Below, piece by piece: positions 1-7,183 of a DNA stretch of 64,000 bases. Made by a program: the position numbers and the translations under genes. The stretch covers positions 185,704-249,703 of the forward strand of contig CBDCZR010000001.1 of the NCBI GenBank assembly GCA_965224535.1. Reading direction: 5' to 3'. How positions within the stretch are numbered: position 1 is the first letter of the stretch; each line of letters begins with the position of its first letter. Source of the stretch: JBCDHN01 sp965224535. Lineage in GTDB: Bacteria > Verrucomicrobiota > Verrucomicrobiia > Verrucomicrobiales > DEV007. The notes beneath the pieces were generated by a model that was not told where the DNA came from, did no database searches, and saw only the letters and a list, made by a program, of their open reading frames with translations.

Positions 1-39
1 GCATTCCGGACAGGTGTTTGGTTTGGCTTCCTCCTTCAT
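1..39 (-). CDS. 5' end of a gene cut by the window edge, probable kinase partner of the sigma factor
   Basis: An ATG lies 25 bp after the stop of the sigma factor gene on the same strand and opens a frame of 13 codons to the window edge, reading MKEEAKPNTCPEC. A CPxC zinc-ribbon start is common in the large Ser/Thr protein kinases that follow this type of sigma factor in Verrucomicrobiota; that identity is inference from context only. Too little is visible to name a family. Confidence 0.4.
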   Translation of the reverse strand, partial: MKEEAKPNTCPEC

Positions 40-63
40 TTCCCTGGCTGGTTGATTGAATGG

Positions 64-831
64 TTAACCCAGAACTTCCAACAGATGCTCCAATTCCTGA
101 CCGGCGTCATCCTCGGACTCTGTTTCCAGGGTTTGCGCGATCTCGGCTTCCAAACATTTGCGAAACCGGGCGCGCATCCGGTGGACGTCCTGCTTGACCT
201 TGTTTTCTTTGCAGCCGAGCTGCTGGGCAGCCTGAGCCTGGGTGATTTCGCCACTGTTCCAGGAGAGAAACTGCTTCAGCACCTCGTATTCCCGGGCCCG
301 GCCCTGGTTTTCGAACCAATCTTGGAGCCGGTTCATCGCGCCGTCGATGATGGTTAGGGCCCAGGCCCGGTCGTAGGCTTCTTCGGGATTGAGTCCGTCC
401 GCCTCGATGTCCTGAAAGCGGCCTTCGGCGATTTCCCGGTCGATGGAGATTTTGGGCTGGTGGCCGCCACGTTTCAGGGCGTGTTCCCTGTTCCAGGCTC
501 TGGCGCGGTGCCGTTTGAGCGCCTGGAGCAGAAACGAACGCAGCTTGGCGCCCTGATCCGGATGCTCCAGTTCGTCTGGCCGCTCGACGCGCGGAAATCC
601 GTTGCGCGCCACGGAGGCGAAGAAATCCTGGACGCAGTCGGCGGCGTCGGCGGGTGGATCTCCCTGGAAGCGGAGAAACGAGTAAAGCGGGGACCAGTAG
701 GCGTCGCAGAGCTGGCTCACGGCTTCGAATGCCTGGGAGGGTTGCCGGGTTTGAGCTTGCCGGACCAAGGTCCAGGAAGTGGAGGGGAATTCGGCGCCGG
801 TTTGGGCGATGGGACGGATTTCGTCGGACAT
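64..831 (-). CDS. ECF-like RNA polymerase sigma factor
   Basis: Predicted 255-residue sigma-70 family protein that would direct RNA polymerase to a dedicated promoter set. The N-terminal 'STSWTLVRQAQ' and the region-2-like stretch with DCVQDFF are typical of the extracytoplasmic-type sigma factors of Verrucomicrobiota and Planctomycetota. The C-terminal third has a region-4 helix-turn-helix (ITQAQAAQQLG followed by KVKQDVHRMRARF). The frame can be extended upstream to a GTG at 876, but the ATG at 831 gives the usual MSDEI-type start, so it is preferred. The next gene on the strand starts 25 bp downstream with a CPEC motif, which suggests a sigma factor/regulatory kinase pair. Regulon unknown. 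Confidence 0.85.
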   Translation of the reverse strand: MSDEIRPIAQTGAEFPSTSWTLVRQAQTRQPSQAFEAVSQLCDAYWSPLYSFLRFQGDPPADAADCVQDFFASVARNGFPRVERPDELEHPDQGAKLRSFLLQALKRHRARAWNREHALKRGGHQPKISIDREIAEGRFQDIEADGLNPEEAYDRAWALTIIDGAMNRLQDWFENQGRAREYEVLKQFLSWNSGEITQAQAAQQLGCKENKVKQDVHRMRARFRKCLEAEIAQTLETESEDDAGQELEHLLEVLG

Positions 832-866
832 GGTGCTTGGAGCTTGCGGTTGACTAACGTTATTCT

Positions 867-1046
867 TCACTTCCACCTCAGATTGTCACGCTCCAATTCG
901 GTGATGACCAAGTCGATCAGCTCAGCTTCGGAGAAGCCGGGGAAGCGCGTTCTGGCGTGTTCGATCAGCCGTGCCACGGTGGACGGAGACAGGATCATGG
1001 AGTTGAGGCGGGAGCGGAGTTCAGAGAGGTCAGGATTCACATTCAT
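867..1046 (-). CDS. small hypothetical protein upstream of the sigma factor (59 aa)
   Basis: A 59-codon frame starts with ATG (MNVNPDLSELRSRL) and ends with LERDNLRWK, 35 bp before the preferred sigma factor start and on the same strand. The predicted product is a soluble, mostly helical, charged protein with no signal peptide. No family is recognised. The composition (balanced charged and hydrophobic residues, no low-complexity) looks like real coding sequence, and the tight spacing suggests cotranscription with the sigma factor. It could be a small regulator, but nothing in the sequence proves function. Confidence 0.45.
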   Translation of the reverse strand: MNVNPDLSELRSRLNSMILSPSTVARLIEHARTRFPGFSEAELIDLVITELERDNLRWK

Positions 1047-1087
1047 GAGGATCGAGGATTTGAGGGTTCAGCTCTCCTCTTCCCCAA

Positions 1088-1300
1088 ATGCAAAAATGGT
1101 TACGCCCTCCCTGGAAAAAAGTTGGATTCCTGCGAATCCCGCGGATGGCCGGAGTTGCTGCGCCACACAACCCGTTTCCCGATGCTCCGCCGCGTGCGAT
1201 TAGCATCACGCGCTATCGTTATCGCTTCACCACACATGAGGAACGCGCCGAATCGGGCGATTGGTGGGTGGATTGACCCAAGGTGATGTCCCTCACGCTC
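1088..1300 (+). pseudogene. remnant of a lipase maturation factor (LMF family) C-terminus
   Basis: In this frame the peptide HNPFPDAPPR is followed by YRYRFT and then ERAESGDWW. This is the conserved C-terminal signature of lipase maturation factor proteins (HNPF..PPR ... YRYxF ... GxWW). A stop codon follows WWVD at once, and the expected continuation (a QGD-type stretch) appears in a different frame, so the piece carries a frameshift. No N-terminal membrane domain of the family is present upstream. I interpret it as a decayed 3' fragment. Confidence rests on the short motif match only. Confidence 0.4.
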
Positions 1301-1310
1301 CAATCCGAGG

Positions 1311-1589
1311 ATGAGAGTGCCGAATCCCTCGCCCCTGGAGGCGAGCGCCGCGTTGTTGCAGGTCTTGCCGGATTGGGATGGCTCGTTTTACTTTCGTGGT
1401 AAAGCTTTGGCCAAGGCGGGGCAGTTTGCCAAGGCAATCGAGGCGTATGAGAAGGCGTTGGAGTTGGAAGGTCCAAACCAGGAGGCGATCCGCAAGGCCC
1501 TGGAGGAAGCCCGCGCGAAGCAGAAGGACGCGCAAACCCCGCCCGCCCCCACCGCGCCACCAGCCCAACCCGAGCCGGTGAACCAGTGA
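1311..1589 (+). pseudogene. fragment of a TPR protein
   Basis: A 92-codon frame encodes one clear tetratricopeptide repeat (FYFRGKALAKAGQFAKAI then EAYEKALELE), a charged helix and a Pro/Ala-rich tail. A single TPR without a signal peptide or partner domain looks like the 3' end of a longer gene, for example a TPR sulfatase or a kinase-associated TPR protein. A stop lies in the same frame 25 bp before the ATG. It abuts the LMF remnant and the repeat block, in a region of decayed sequence. A short expressed protein cannot be excluded. Confidence 0.4.
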
Positions 1590-1600
1590 ACTCGGGGGGC

Positions 1601-2490
1601 GTGGCAAACGAATGGGGGCAACGGAATGAATGCGTGCGATACCCGGGGCTGAAGGGCGACAGACAGGCGAATGGCCATTTTTTTGAGGAAGGTCCCTCTT
1701 TCGCCGTCAGCATTCGGTTGTCCCGCATTCGATTGTCACCCATCGACAAGCTTCGCCAACGCGCGGGCGCGGTGACCGATCGATTGCTTGGTGTCTTGGG
1801 GCAATTTGCCTGTCGCGTTCGTCGGACCTGCGCGGGGGACAAGAGTGTCCCCACTCCTTGAAGCTGGCGCAAAATGGGAGGCTCCAAAATCGCGGCCAGT
1901 TGATTGGAAGTGGCAAACGAATGGGGGCAACGGAATGAATCCGTGCGAAACCCGGGGCTGAGGGCGACAGACAGGCGAATGGCCATTTTTTTGAGGAAGG
2001 TCCCTCTTTCGCCGTCAGCATTCGATTGTCCCGCATTCGTCTGTCCCCCCATCGACAAGCTTCGCCAACGCGCGGGCGCGGTGGCCGATCGATTGCTTGG
2101 TGGCTTGGGGCATTTTGCGACGCTAGAGTGGAAGATTGGGGCGACTGCGCCTTGAGTTTCATTTCAAGGAGCCGCGACACTCCTGTCGCGTTCGTCGGAC
2201 CTGCGCGGGGGACAAGAGTGTCCCCACTCCTTGAATCTGGCGCAAAATGGGAGGCTCCAATCGCGGCCAGTTGATTGGAAGTGGCAAACGAATGGGGGCA
2301 ACGGAATGAATCCGTGCGAAACCCGGGGCTGAGGGCGACAGACAGGCGAATGGCCATTTTTTTTTTGAGTACGGTCCCTCTTTTGCCGTCAGCATTCGGT
2401 TGTCCCGCATTCGATTGTCACCCATCGACAAGCTTCGCCAACGCGCGGGCGCGGTGACCGATCGATTGCTTGGTGGCTTGGGGCAATTGG
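1601..2490. repeat. tandem repeat block containing copies of the rdgB 3' end
   Basis: Three imperfect copies begin with GTGGCAAACGAATGGGGGCA at 1601, 1910 and 2281. Each copy runs about 205 bp and ends in the reverse complement of the last ~22 codons of rdgB; the third copy is the genuine end of rdgB. Copies 1 and 2 are each followed by a shared ~100-bp segment holding the hairpin GGGGACAAGAGTGTCCCC. Copy 2 has an extra stretch with CGCGACACTCCTGTCGCG. Homopolymer T runs differ in length between copies. Open frames inside the block are artefacts of the repeat. Confidence 0.85.
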
Positions 2491-2993
2491 CCGAAGGTTT
2501 CGGTGTGACCTTGCGGGATGAAAATGGGGTCGTAGCCAAACCCGTTTGTTCCGCGCTCTTGGCGGGCGATTTCGCCTTCCACGGCGCCTTCGCAAACTTG
2601 GAGAACTCGTTCGCCGTGCGCCAGGACTAACACACAGCGAAATCGCGCCGAGCGTGCTTCGGCCGGACCGAGCGCGTTCAGCAGTTTGGCGCGGTTTTCG
2701 GCGTCGCTGGCGCCCTCACCCGCATATCGGGCGGAGTAGACTCCGGGCTCGCCGTCCAAGGCATCGACTTCCAATCCGGAGTCGTCCGCCAGCACGGTTG
2801 CGCCGGGCAGGGCCTTGGCGGCATGCAAGGCTTTGATCCGGGCGTTGGCTTCAAAGGTGGCCCCATCCTCAATCGCGGGCGAAATATCCGGAAAGGCGGT
2901 GAGGTCGATGATTTCAGCAAACCGGCCGGCCAGGAGTTCCCGAATTTCGGCGGTTTTGTGGGCGTTGTGTGTGGCGACGACGAGACGGTTCAT
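2418..2993 (-). CDS. rdgB: non-canonical purine NTP pyrophosphatase (RdgB/HAM1)
   Basis: Hydrolyses dITP, XTP and similar deaminated purine nucleotides to monophosphates in the cytoplasm, keeping them out of DNA and RNA. The 191-residue product has the family landmarks: MNRLVVATHNAHKTAEI at the N-terminus, the catalytic LADDSGLEVDAL, YSARYAGEGA, GTNGFGYDPIF near the C-terminus, and HRARALAKL at the end. Length is normal. The frame stays open upstream into a MITE-like repeat; the start is taken at ATG 2993, with a second ATG directly before it at 2996. The gene ends inside the third copy of a tandem repeat whose other copies duplicate its 3' tail. Confidence 0.93.
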   Translation of the reverse strand: MNRLVVATHNAHKTAEIRELLAGRFAEIIDLTAFPDISPAIEDGATFEANARIKALHAAKALPGATVLADDSGLEVDALDGEPGVYSARYAGEGASDAENRAKLLNALGPAEARSARFRCVLVLAHGERVLQVCEGAVEGEIARQERGTNGFGYDPIFIPQGHTETFGQLPQATKQSIGHRARALAKLVDG

Positions 2994-3019
2994 CATGAAG
3001 GGCCATTTTCGGGGCGATT

Positions 3020-3265
3020 GGGTGTGACCGGAGCTGAATGTCGCGTAGCGACAAAATAGGTTAGCCGTGGGTTTCAACCCACGGATGCGACGTACCAGTG
3101 CTTATCCGTCGCGTAGCGACCGGTTACGCGGGGAAAATTGGACAGACCTAAGCCTAACTAACTAAGCGGTCGCTACGCGACGCATCATCGGCCCGCCTTT
3201 CCGTGGGTTCAAACCCACGGCTAACATACTTTGTCGCTACGCGACACTCAGCTTCGGTCACACCC
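3020..3265. mobile_element. 246-bp MITE-like inverted repeat element with 8-bp target duplication
   Basis: The ends GGGTGTGACC and GGTCACACCC are perfect inverted repeats, and imperfect pairing extends about 65 bp inwards. The element contains four copies of the palindrome GTCGCGTAGCGAC (or its complement) and two hairpins of the form CCGTGGGTT..AACCCACGG. It is flanked by GGGCGATT at 3012-3019 and again at 3266-3273. It encodes no transposase and would need one supplied in trans. Removing the element and one flanking copy restores a shorter neighbouring gene whose stop overlaps the rdgB start, which strongly supports a true insertion. Confidence 0.85.
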
Positions 3266-3534
3266 GGGCGATTATCCCAATGCTGGGGCTGTTTACGAAG
3301 CTGCCCGGCCTTGGTCTTGATGCGGGCGTCGAAGTCGTTCCAGTCGTCTTCGGTGTTTAAGGGAAGGAAGGGGCCGGCAACACGAGATTGCAAAGTGGCC
3401 GTGATCTGCGGGTGTTCGTCGGCGGGAAGCCTGGGTTCGTCGTCGAGCCGGGCGAGGCGAAGCACTAGTTCTTCGCGCTCATCGGCGCTGAGCTTCTGGG
3501 CTTGGTTGAAAACTTGATCGACTACGGCTGACAT
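3154..3534 (-). CDS. addiction-module-like protein with C-terminus rewritten by a MITE
   Basis: The N-terminal region (MSAVVDQVFNQAQKL, then ADEREELVLRLARL) resembles the small 'putative addiction module component' antitoxin family. The middle is acidic and aromatic with no known motif. Native sequence ends at about residue 90 (QHWDNRP); the remaining ~36 residues (GVTEAECRVATK...) are read from the inserted repeat element. Without the insertion the frame would end PENGPS and its TGA would overlap the rdgB ATG, giving a 95-residue protein translationally coupled to rdgB. No RelE/ParE-type toxin gene is adjacent, so an antitoxin role is uncertain. Start at the ATG giving MSAVVD; upstream in-frame codons look non-coding. 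Confidence 0.6.
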   Translation of the reverse strand: MSAVVDQVFNQAQKLSADEREELVLRLARLDDEPRLPADEHPQITATLQSRVAGPFLPLNTEDDWNDFDARIKTKAGQLRKQPQHWDNRPGVTEAECRVATKYVSRGFEPTERRADDASRSDRLVS

Positions 3535-3689
3535 GACGGATTGAATGAAACAGAAAATTGGAGGTCCGTCCAATGGTCTGGCAGGGTGCCCCTGCATGTG
3601 TTAGTGGATAGCGGGTCTCAGCAGGCATCCGCCCAGCACCGGTGGCTGCGCAGAGACGTCGTTGGCGAATTTTGGCCAAATCCGGGCCT

Positions 3690-5513
3690 TCACCCCCCAG
3701 CCACCGCCAATTCCTGCGCACCGGCTTGCACGCGAGCCTGACGCCAGGCGATCCAGCCCCAGCTCAGCACCAAAACCAAGGCCAGCAGCAAGACCCAGAC
3801 CGCCCAGTTGATGTCTTCCTCCGTGTGGCGGGCGACCAGCGATTTTTCCGCGCCGTCCAGCTGATTGTCAGAGGCGGCGCGGCTCAAATCCGCCTCCCGC
3901 GTGTCGGCGAAAAACGTGGAGGCTTCCAGGATGGCTTGGTCGCCGTGGCGCACGGTGACGTAGCCCGGGTAAATGGGCGCGCGTTGCCGGGCGGCGTCGT
4001 CGTGAGGCGCCTCAATCTCGAAGTTGTTTGCGCCGTCCCAGGAGCGGAAGGCGATGCGCAGCGGCGCGGGTTCGGCTTGCGGAGGGAGGTGCAAATCCAG
4101 CGGTTGGCCGGTTTCCAGCACCTTGCGCTCCAGCACCGGCTTTTGCTTGCGAATTTCCTCGGCAAAGCGGTGGATGAGCACGATGAACGCGGGCAATTTC
4201 AGCGCGTTGGAGCCGGCCAGGTCAAAGTTGAAGAGCAACTGGCGGATCCCCTCCGCTTCGCGCAACATGATGAGCGGGTGAGCGTCCTGCCAAAGCAACA
4301 CGGTGTCCGCCTCCCGGCGCGGAATTTGCAGCGAACGCCGCACGATGAGCGGGTCCCAGTTCAGGTGCTCGATCAGCGGATGATTCTCGGCGATGAGCCG
4401 GCCGGTGACGACGCGGTTTTGCTTGATGCGATGCTCCAGAAACACCACGGCGTTGCCCGGCGGCAAGAGCGGCGCAATGGGGTTGTAGCTGGCCAGGATG
4501 ATGTCCGGCGCCGTTTCGCTATCCGGCTCCAAAACGCGGGAAAATTGGATGGAACCGGCAACCTGCGTGGCTTCCTGCTCCAGTTCCGGGACCACGGTGG
4601 AGGTCAGGTTCAACGTGCGCGGTTGCGGGCGCACCATCGGCAACACGTCGTCCGGCGTAAACGCGTCGGCCGCCAGGTGGAGGGTGCAAAACTGCGTTTC
4701 GCTGGGAAATGGCCCCTCGATGGACCGAATTTCGCCCGGCGCAAGGGTGATGGTCTGCGGCGCGGATCGCTGGCTGCCGCTGGCCAGGAACCACTGGCGC
4801 TGCACCGGCTCATCGTGGTAGTTGCGGATGATGGCCGTCCAGCGCGGCGCGCCATCGGCTTCGCTGACCCGCAGGCCGGCAAAACCCAGGTTCGGCTTGC
4901 GGCTGCCGGTGGCGAGCAAGGTGGCGTTGAACGGGAGCCGCTCGGTCACGTGATCGGTCACCAGCACCACCACTCCGTCGCGGCCCACCAGGTTTCGGGC
5001 CACGCGCAACGCCGGTTCGAACTCGTGCTCGCCGATGACCGGATTCCAGGCGTCCAGGGCCGTTTTCAGCTCTTCCAGATCCGTGCCGCGGTAGAGGTTG
5101 CCCGCGGAAAGTGAGGACTCGATGACGTAAAATTCCGTTCGCGCCACGGAAGACGAAAGTTTGCCCAGCTCGGCCAACAATTGCTCCTTGGCCTCCTCCT
5201 CAAAAGCGGTCATCGACGCGGAATTATCCAAAACCACCGCCAACGGTTGCACGGAATCGCTCCGCAGCCAGCGAGGCTGGACCAGCAACCAGGTTAGGAG
5301 CAAAACCATCAGCAACTGCAGCCAAAGCGGCACGGAGGAGCGGATGCGCTCGAATTTGCGCCCCTCCACGCTCTCGCGCTGCATCTGTTCCAGCAAAAAG
5401 AGCGTGGAAATGGTGATCTCCTGGCTCTGACGCTGCAGAAAGTGGATCAGCAGGATGACCGGTATGCCGGCCAGCGCCCAAAGGCCGATGGGGTTGGAGA
5501 GGATGGGGAGCAT
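3690..5513 (-). CDS. BatA-like membrane protein with von Willebrand factor A domain
   Basis: The 607-residue protein starts with the aerotolerance-regulator N-terminal domain (MLPILSNPIGLWALAGIP, then a membrane helix and a basic stretch). A second helix lies near residues 60-80. A VWA-like domain with the metal-site start VVLDNSASMTAF follows, then a long beta-rich extracytoplasmic region and a C-terminal membrane helix (WAVWVLLLALVLVLSWGW). Such proteins usually work with MoxR-type AAA ATPases and DUF58 proteins in envelope or stress functions; neither partner is next to it here. The frame continues upstream into a Lys/Gln-rich artefact made by the short-period repeat; MLPIL is the family's normal start. 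Confidence 0.85.
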   Translation of the reverse strand: MLPILSNPIGLWALAGIPVILLIHFLQRQSQEITISTLFLLEQMQRESVEGRKFERIRSSVPLWLQLLMVLLLTWLLVQPRWLRSDSVQPLAVVLDNSASMTAFEEEAKEQLLAELGKLSSSVARTEFYVIESSLSAGNLYRGTDLEELKTALDAWNPVIGEHEFEPALRVARNLVGRDGVVVLVTDHVTERLPFNATLLATGSRKPNLGFAGLRVSEADGAPRWTAIIRNYHDEPVQRQWFLASGSQRSAPQTITLAPGEIRSIEGPFPSETQFCTLHLAADAFTPDDVLPMVRPQPRTLNLTSTVVPELEQEATQVAGSIQFSRVLEPDSETAPDIILASYNPIAPLLPPGNAVVFLEHRIKQNRVVTGRLIAENHPLIEHLNWDPLIVRRSLQIPRREADTVLLWQDAHPLIMLREAEGIRQLLFNFDLAGSNALKLPAFIVLIHRFAEEIRKQKPVLERKVLETGQPLDLHLPPQAEPAPLRIAFRSWDGANNFEIEAPHDDAARQRAPIYPGYVTVRHGDQAILEASTFFADTREADLSRAASDNQLDGAEKSLVARHTEEDINWAVWVLLLALVLVLSWGWIAWRQARVQAGAQELAVAGG

Positions 5514-5518
5514 GGGGG

Positions 5519-5660
5519 ATTTTTGTGCTTTGTTCCTTGTTCGTTGTGCTTTGTTCCTTGTTCCTTGTTCCTTGTTCTTTGTGCTTTGTGCTTTGTGCTT
5601 TGTGAGGATTGCCAGGTCAACAAAGAACCAAGCACAAAGCACAAAGAACAACCCACAAAG
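5519..5660. repeat. 7-bp-period repeat forming an imperfect hairpin
   Basis: The left arm (about 5519-5607) repeats TTCCTTG and TGCTTTG units with a 7-bp period. The right arm (about 5618-5660) carries the complementary AGCACAA units, so the whole region can fold back on itself. It separates the BatA-like gene from the SDR gene and spuriously extends the BatA reading frame upstream. No transposase or coding sequence is seen. Confidence 0.8.
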
Positions 5661-5661
5661 T

Positions 5662-6444
5662 TCACAATTTCGGTGGGTTGCGGCCGATCATGGGGTATTG
5701 CTCGATTTCCAGCACCGAGCCGCTTACCGGGCCGGATTCGTCGCTCAAAAAATAGACCGCGGCGGCGGCGATTTCCGCGGGGTCGAAGATTCGCTTGGCG
5801 GGGGCAAACATGGCGGGCAAATCCGCCGGCCAATCTTCCGCCATGCCTTGCTCGTGCTTCCTGGCACGCTCGTTTTCGGTCAAAATCCAGCCGGGATTGA
5901 TCTGGTTGACCCGCACGCCGAATTCGCGGTGCAGGGTGTCGCCTAAATTGCGCGTCATGGTCTGCAACGCGCCCTTGGACATGGAGTAGGGCAGCAGTTC
6001 CGGCTCGCCGCAATTTGCGTTGACCGAGCCGATGTTCAGCACGCAGCCCTTGCGCTCGGCCAGGTGGGGCAACGCCGCCTGGATGAGGAAAAACGGGGCC
6101 TTGGCGTTGGTGGCCATGACCATGTCGAATTTCGCCTCGTCCGTGTCCTGAAGGTTGCCCGTGCCGACCCACGCCGCGTTGTTGACCAGCGCGTCAAAGC
6201 GCCCGAATTCATCCAGCGCGGTTTGCACGATTTTTTGCGGTGCGCCGGTCTCGGTCAAATCCTGGATGAGCAGCGAAACCTGGCTCCGCTCGGGGTTGAG
6301 ATCCTCGATCGCCTGTTCGCCCAAATCCGGTTCCAGCCCGTGAATCAACACGTTGGCCCCTTCCGCGATGCAGGCGCGCGCAATGGCCTTGCCGATGCCG
6401 GTCGTCGAGCCGGTGACGATGATGGTTTTGCCGTCGAGCCGCAT
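5662..6444 (-). CDS. short-chain dehydrogenase/reductase (SDR)
   Basis: A 260-residue NAD(P)-dependent oxidoreductase of the classical SDR family. Residues 11-20 hold the cofactor loop TGSTTGIGKA, NNA lies at 88-90, the catalytic Ser is S140 and the active-site pair is Y153 and K157 (YSMSK). The proline-glycine motif NPGWILT follows. Substrate cannot be read from sequence. The start ATG (MRLDGKTIIVTG) gives the standard SDR N-terminus; the longer open frame upstream overlaps the divergent methyltransferase gene and is not coding. A 129-bp divergent intergenic region with the methyltransferase gene probably holds both promoters. Confidence 0.9.
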   Translation of the reverse strand: MRLDGKTIIVTGSTTGIGKAIARACIAEGANVLIHGLEPDLGEQAIEDLNPERSQVSLLIQDLTETGAPQKIVQTALDEFGRFDALVNNAAWVGTGNLQDTDEAKFDMVMATNAKAPFFLIQAALPHLAERKGCVLNIGSVNANCGEPELLPYSMSKGALQTMTRNLGDTLHREFGVRVNQINPGWILTENERARKHEQGMAEDWPADLPAMFAPAKRIFDPAEIAAAAVYFLSDESGPVSGSVLEIEQYPMIGRNPPKL

Positions 6445-6573
6445 CCAATCACAAGGCTCGACCTCAACGGATGGCGCAACAGTTTTCCTAGCCAAACTGC
6501 GCTTAGCACTCCAAGAGTCCAAGTCCAAGGGACAAAACTTGTAATTCACCCCAAGGCAGGCTGGATTCCCGCC

Positions 6574-7170
6574 ATGCCCGAAACGCCGAGCCACAACTTC
6601 CCGCGCGCAACCGAGCAAGCCCACCGCTGGATTGCCCAACGCATCCGGCCTGGCGACACCGTTATCGACGCCACTGCCGGCAACGGCCACGACACCGCGT
6701 TTCTGGCGGGTTTGGTGGGAGAAAGTGGCCACGTTTTCGCTATTGACGTGCAACAGACCGCTCTGGAGGCGACGGCTAAAAAACTGCACGTTGGAGACTT
6801 TCGCGCCAAAACCCAACTTATCCTGGACGGGCACGAAAACCTGGCAAACCACGTGGCCGAACCCGTCCGGGCGGTCACGTTCAACCTGGGTTACCTGCCT
6901 GGCAGCGACAAAACCGTGAAAACGCGCCCGGAAACGACGATTGCCGCATTGGTGGCTGTGTTAGGCCTGCTTTTGCCTGGTGGAATCGTCACGCTGGTCC
7001 TCTACACCGGCCACGGCGGCGGACGCGAGGAGGCGGATGCGGTGGTGGCGTTTTGCCGCAAGCTGGATGCCGCTAAATTCCGCGTCATGCGCTACGAAGC
7101 GCTGAATTCGCGCAAAGAAGCCCCGTTTTTAGTCGCAATCGAGCGAGCGGAGACGACCGGCAACTCCTAG
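6574..7170 (+). CDS. class I SAM-dependent methyltransferase, YtqB-like (putative rRNA methylase family)
   Basis: A 198-residue cytoplasmic protein. The SAM-binding motif DATAGNGHDT is at residues 32-41, the acidic motif II (VFAIDVQQTAL) follows, and the NLGYLPGSDK motif resembles the NPPY-like catalytic loop of the family. The histidine/glycine segment VLYTGHGGGREEA is typical of YtqB-type proteins. Relatives have been linked to RNA modification, but the substrate of this protein is unknown. The start ATG lies in the divergent region with the SDR gene; the upstream open frame is the antisense of that gene. Confidence 0.85.
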   Translation: MPETPSHNFPRATEQAHRWIAQRIRPGDTVIDATAGNGHDTAFLAGLVGESGHVFAIDVQQTALEATAKKLHVGDFRAKTQLILDGHENLANHVAEPVRAVTFNLGYLPGSDKTVKTRPETTIAALVAVLGLLLPGGIVTLVLYTGHGGGREEADAVVAFCRKLDAAKFRVMRYEALNSRKEAPFLVAIERAETTGNS

Positions 7171-7183
7171 CCTGCAACTCAGC

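Noticed and set aside
1219..2357. Long overlapping minus-strand frames in the repeat block
   Set aside because: The peptides repeat themselves (for example MAIRLSVALSPGF several times) because they are translated from the tandem repeat, not from genes.
3154..3534. Complete toxin-antitoxin module
   Set aside because: Only the antitoxin-like half is present; the coupled neighbour is rdgB, not a RelE/ParE-type toxin.
3642..5114. 490-codon plus-strand frame opposite the BatA-like gene
   Set aside because: It is the antisense shadow of a clearly coding gene (GC-rich codon bias leaves the opposite strand open); it encodes an Arg/Gly/Val-rich peptide with no domain.
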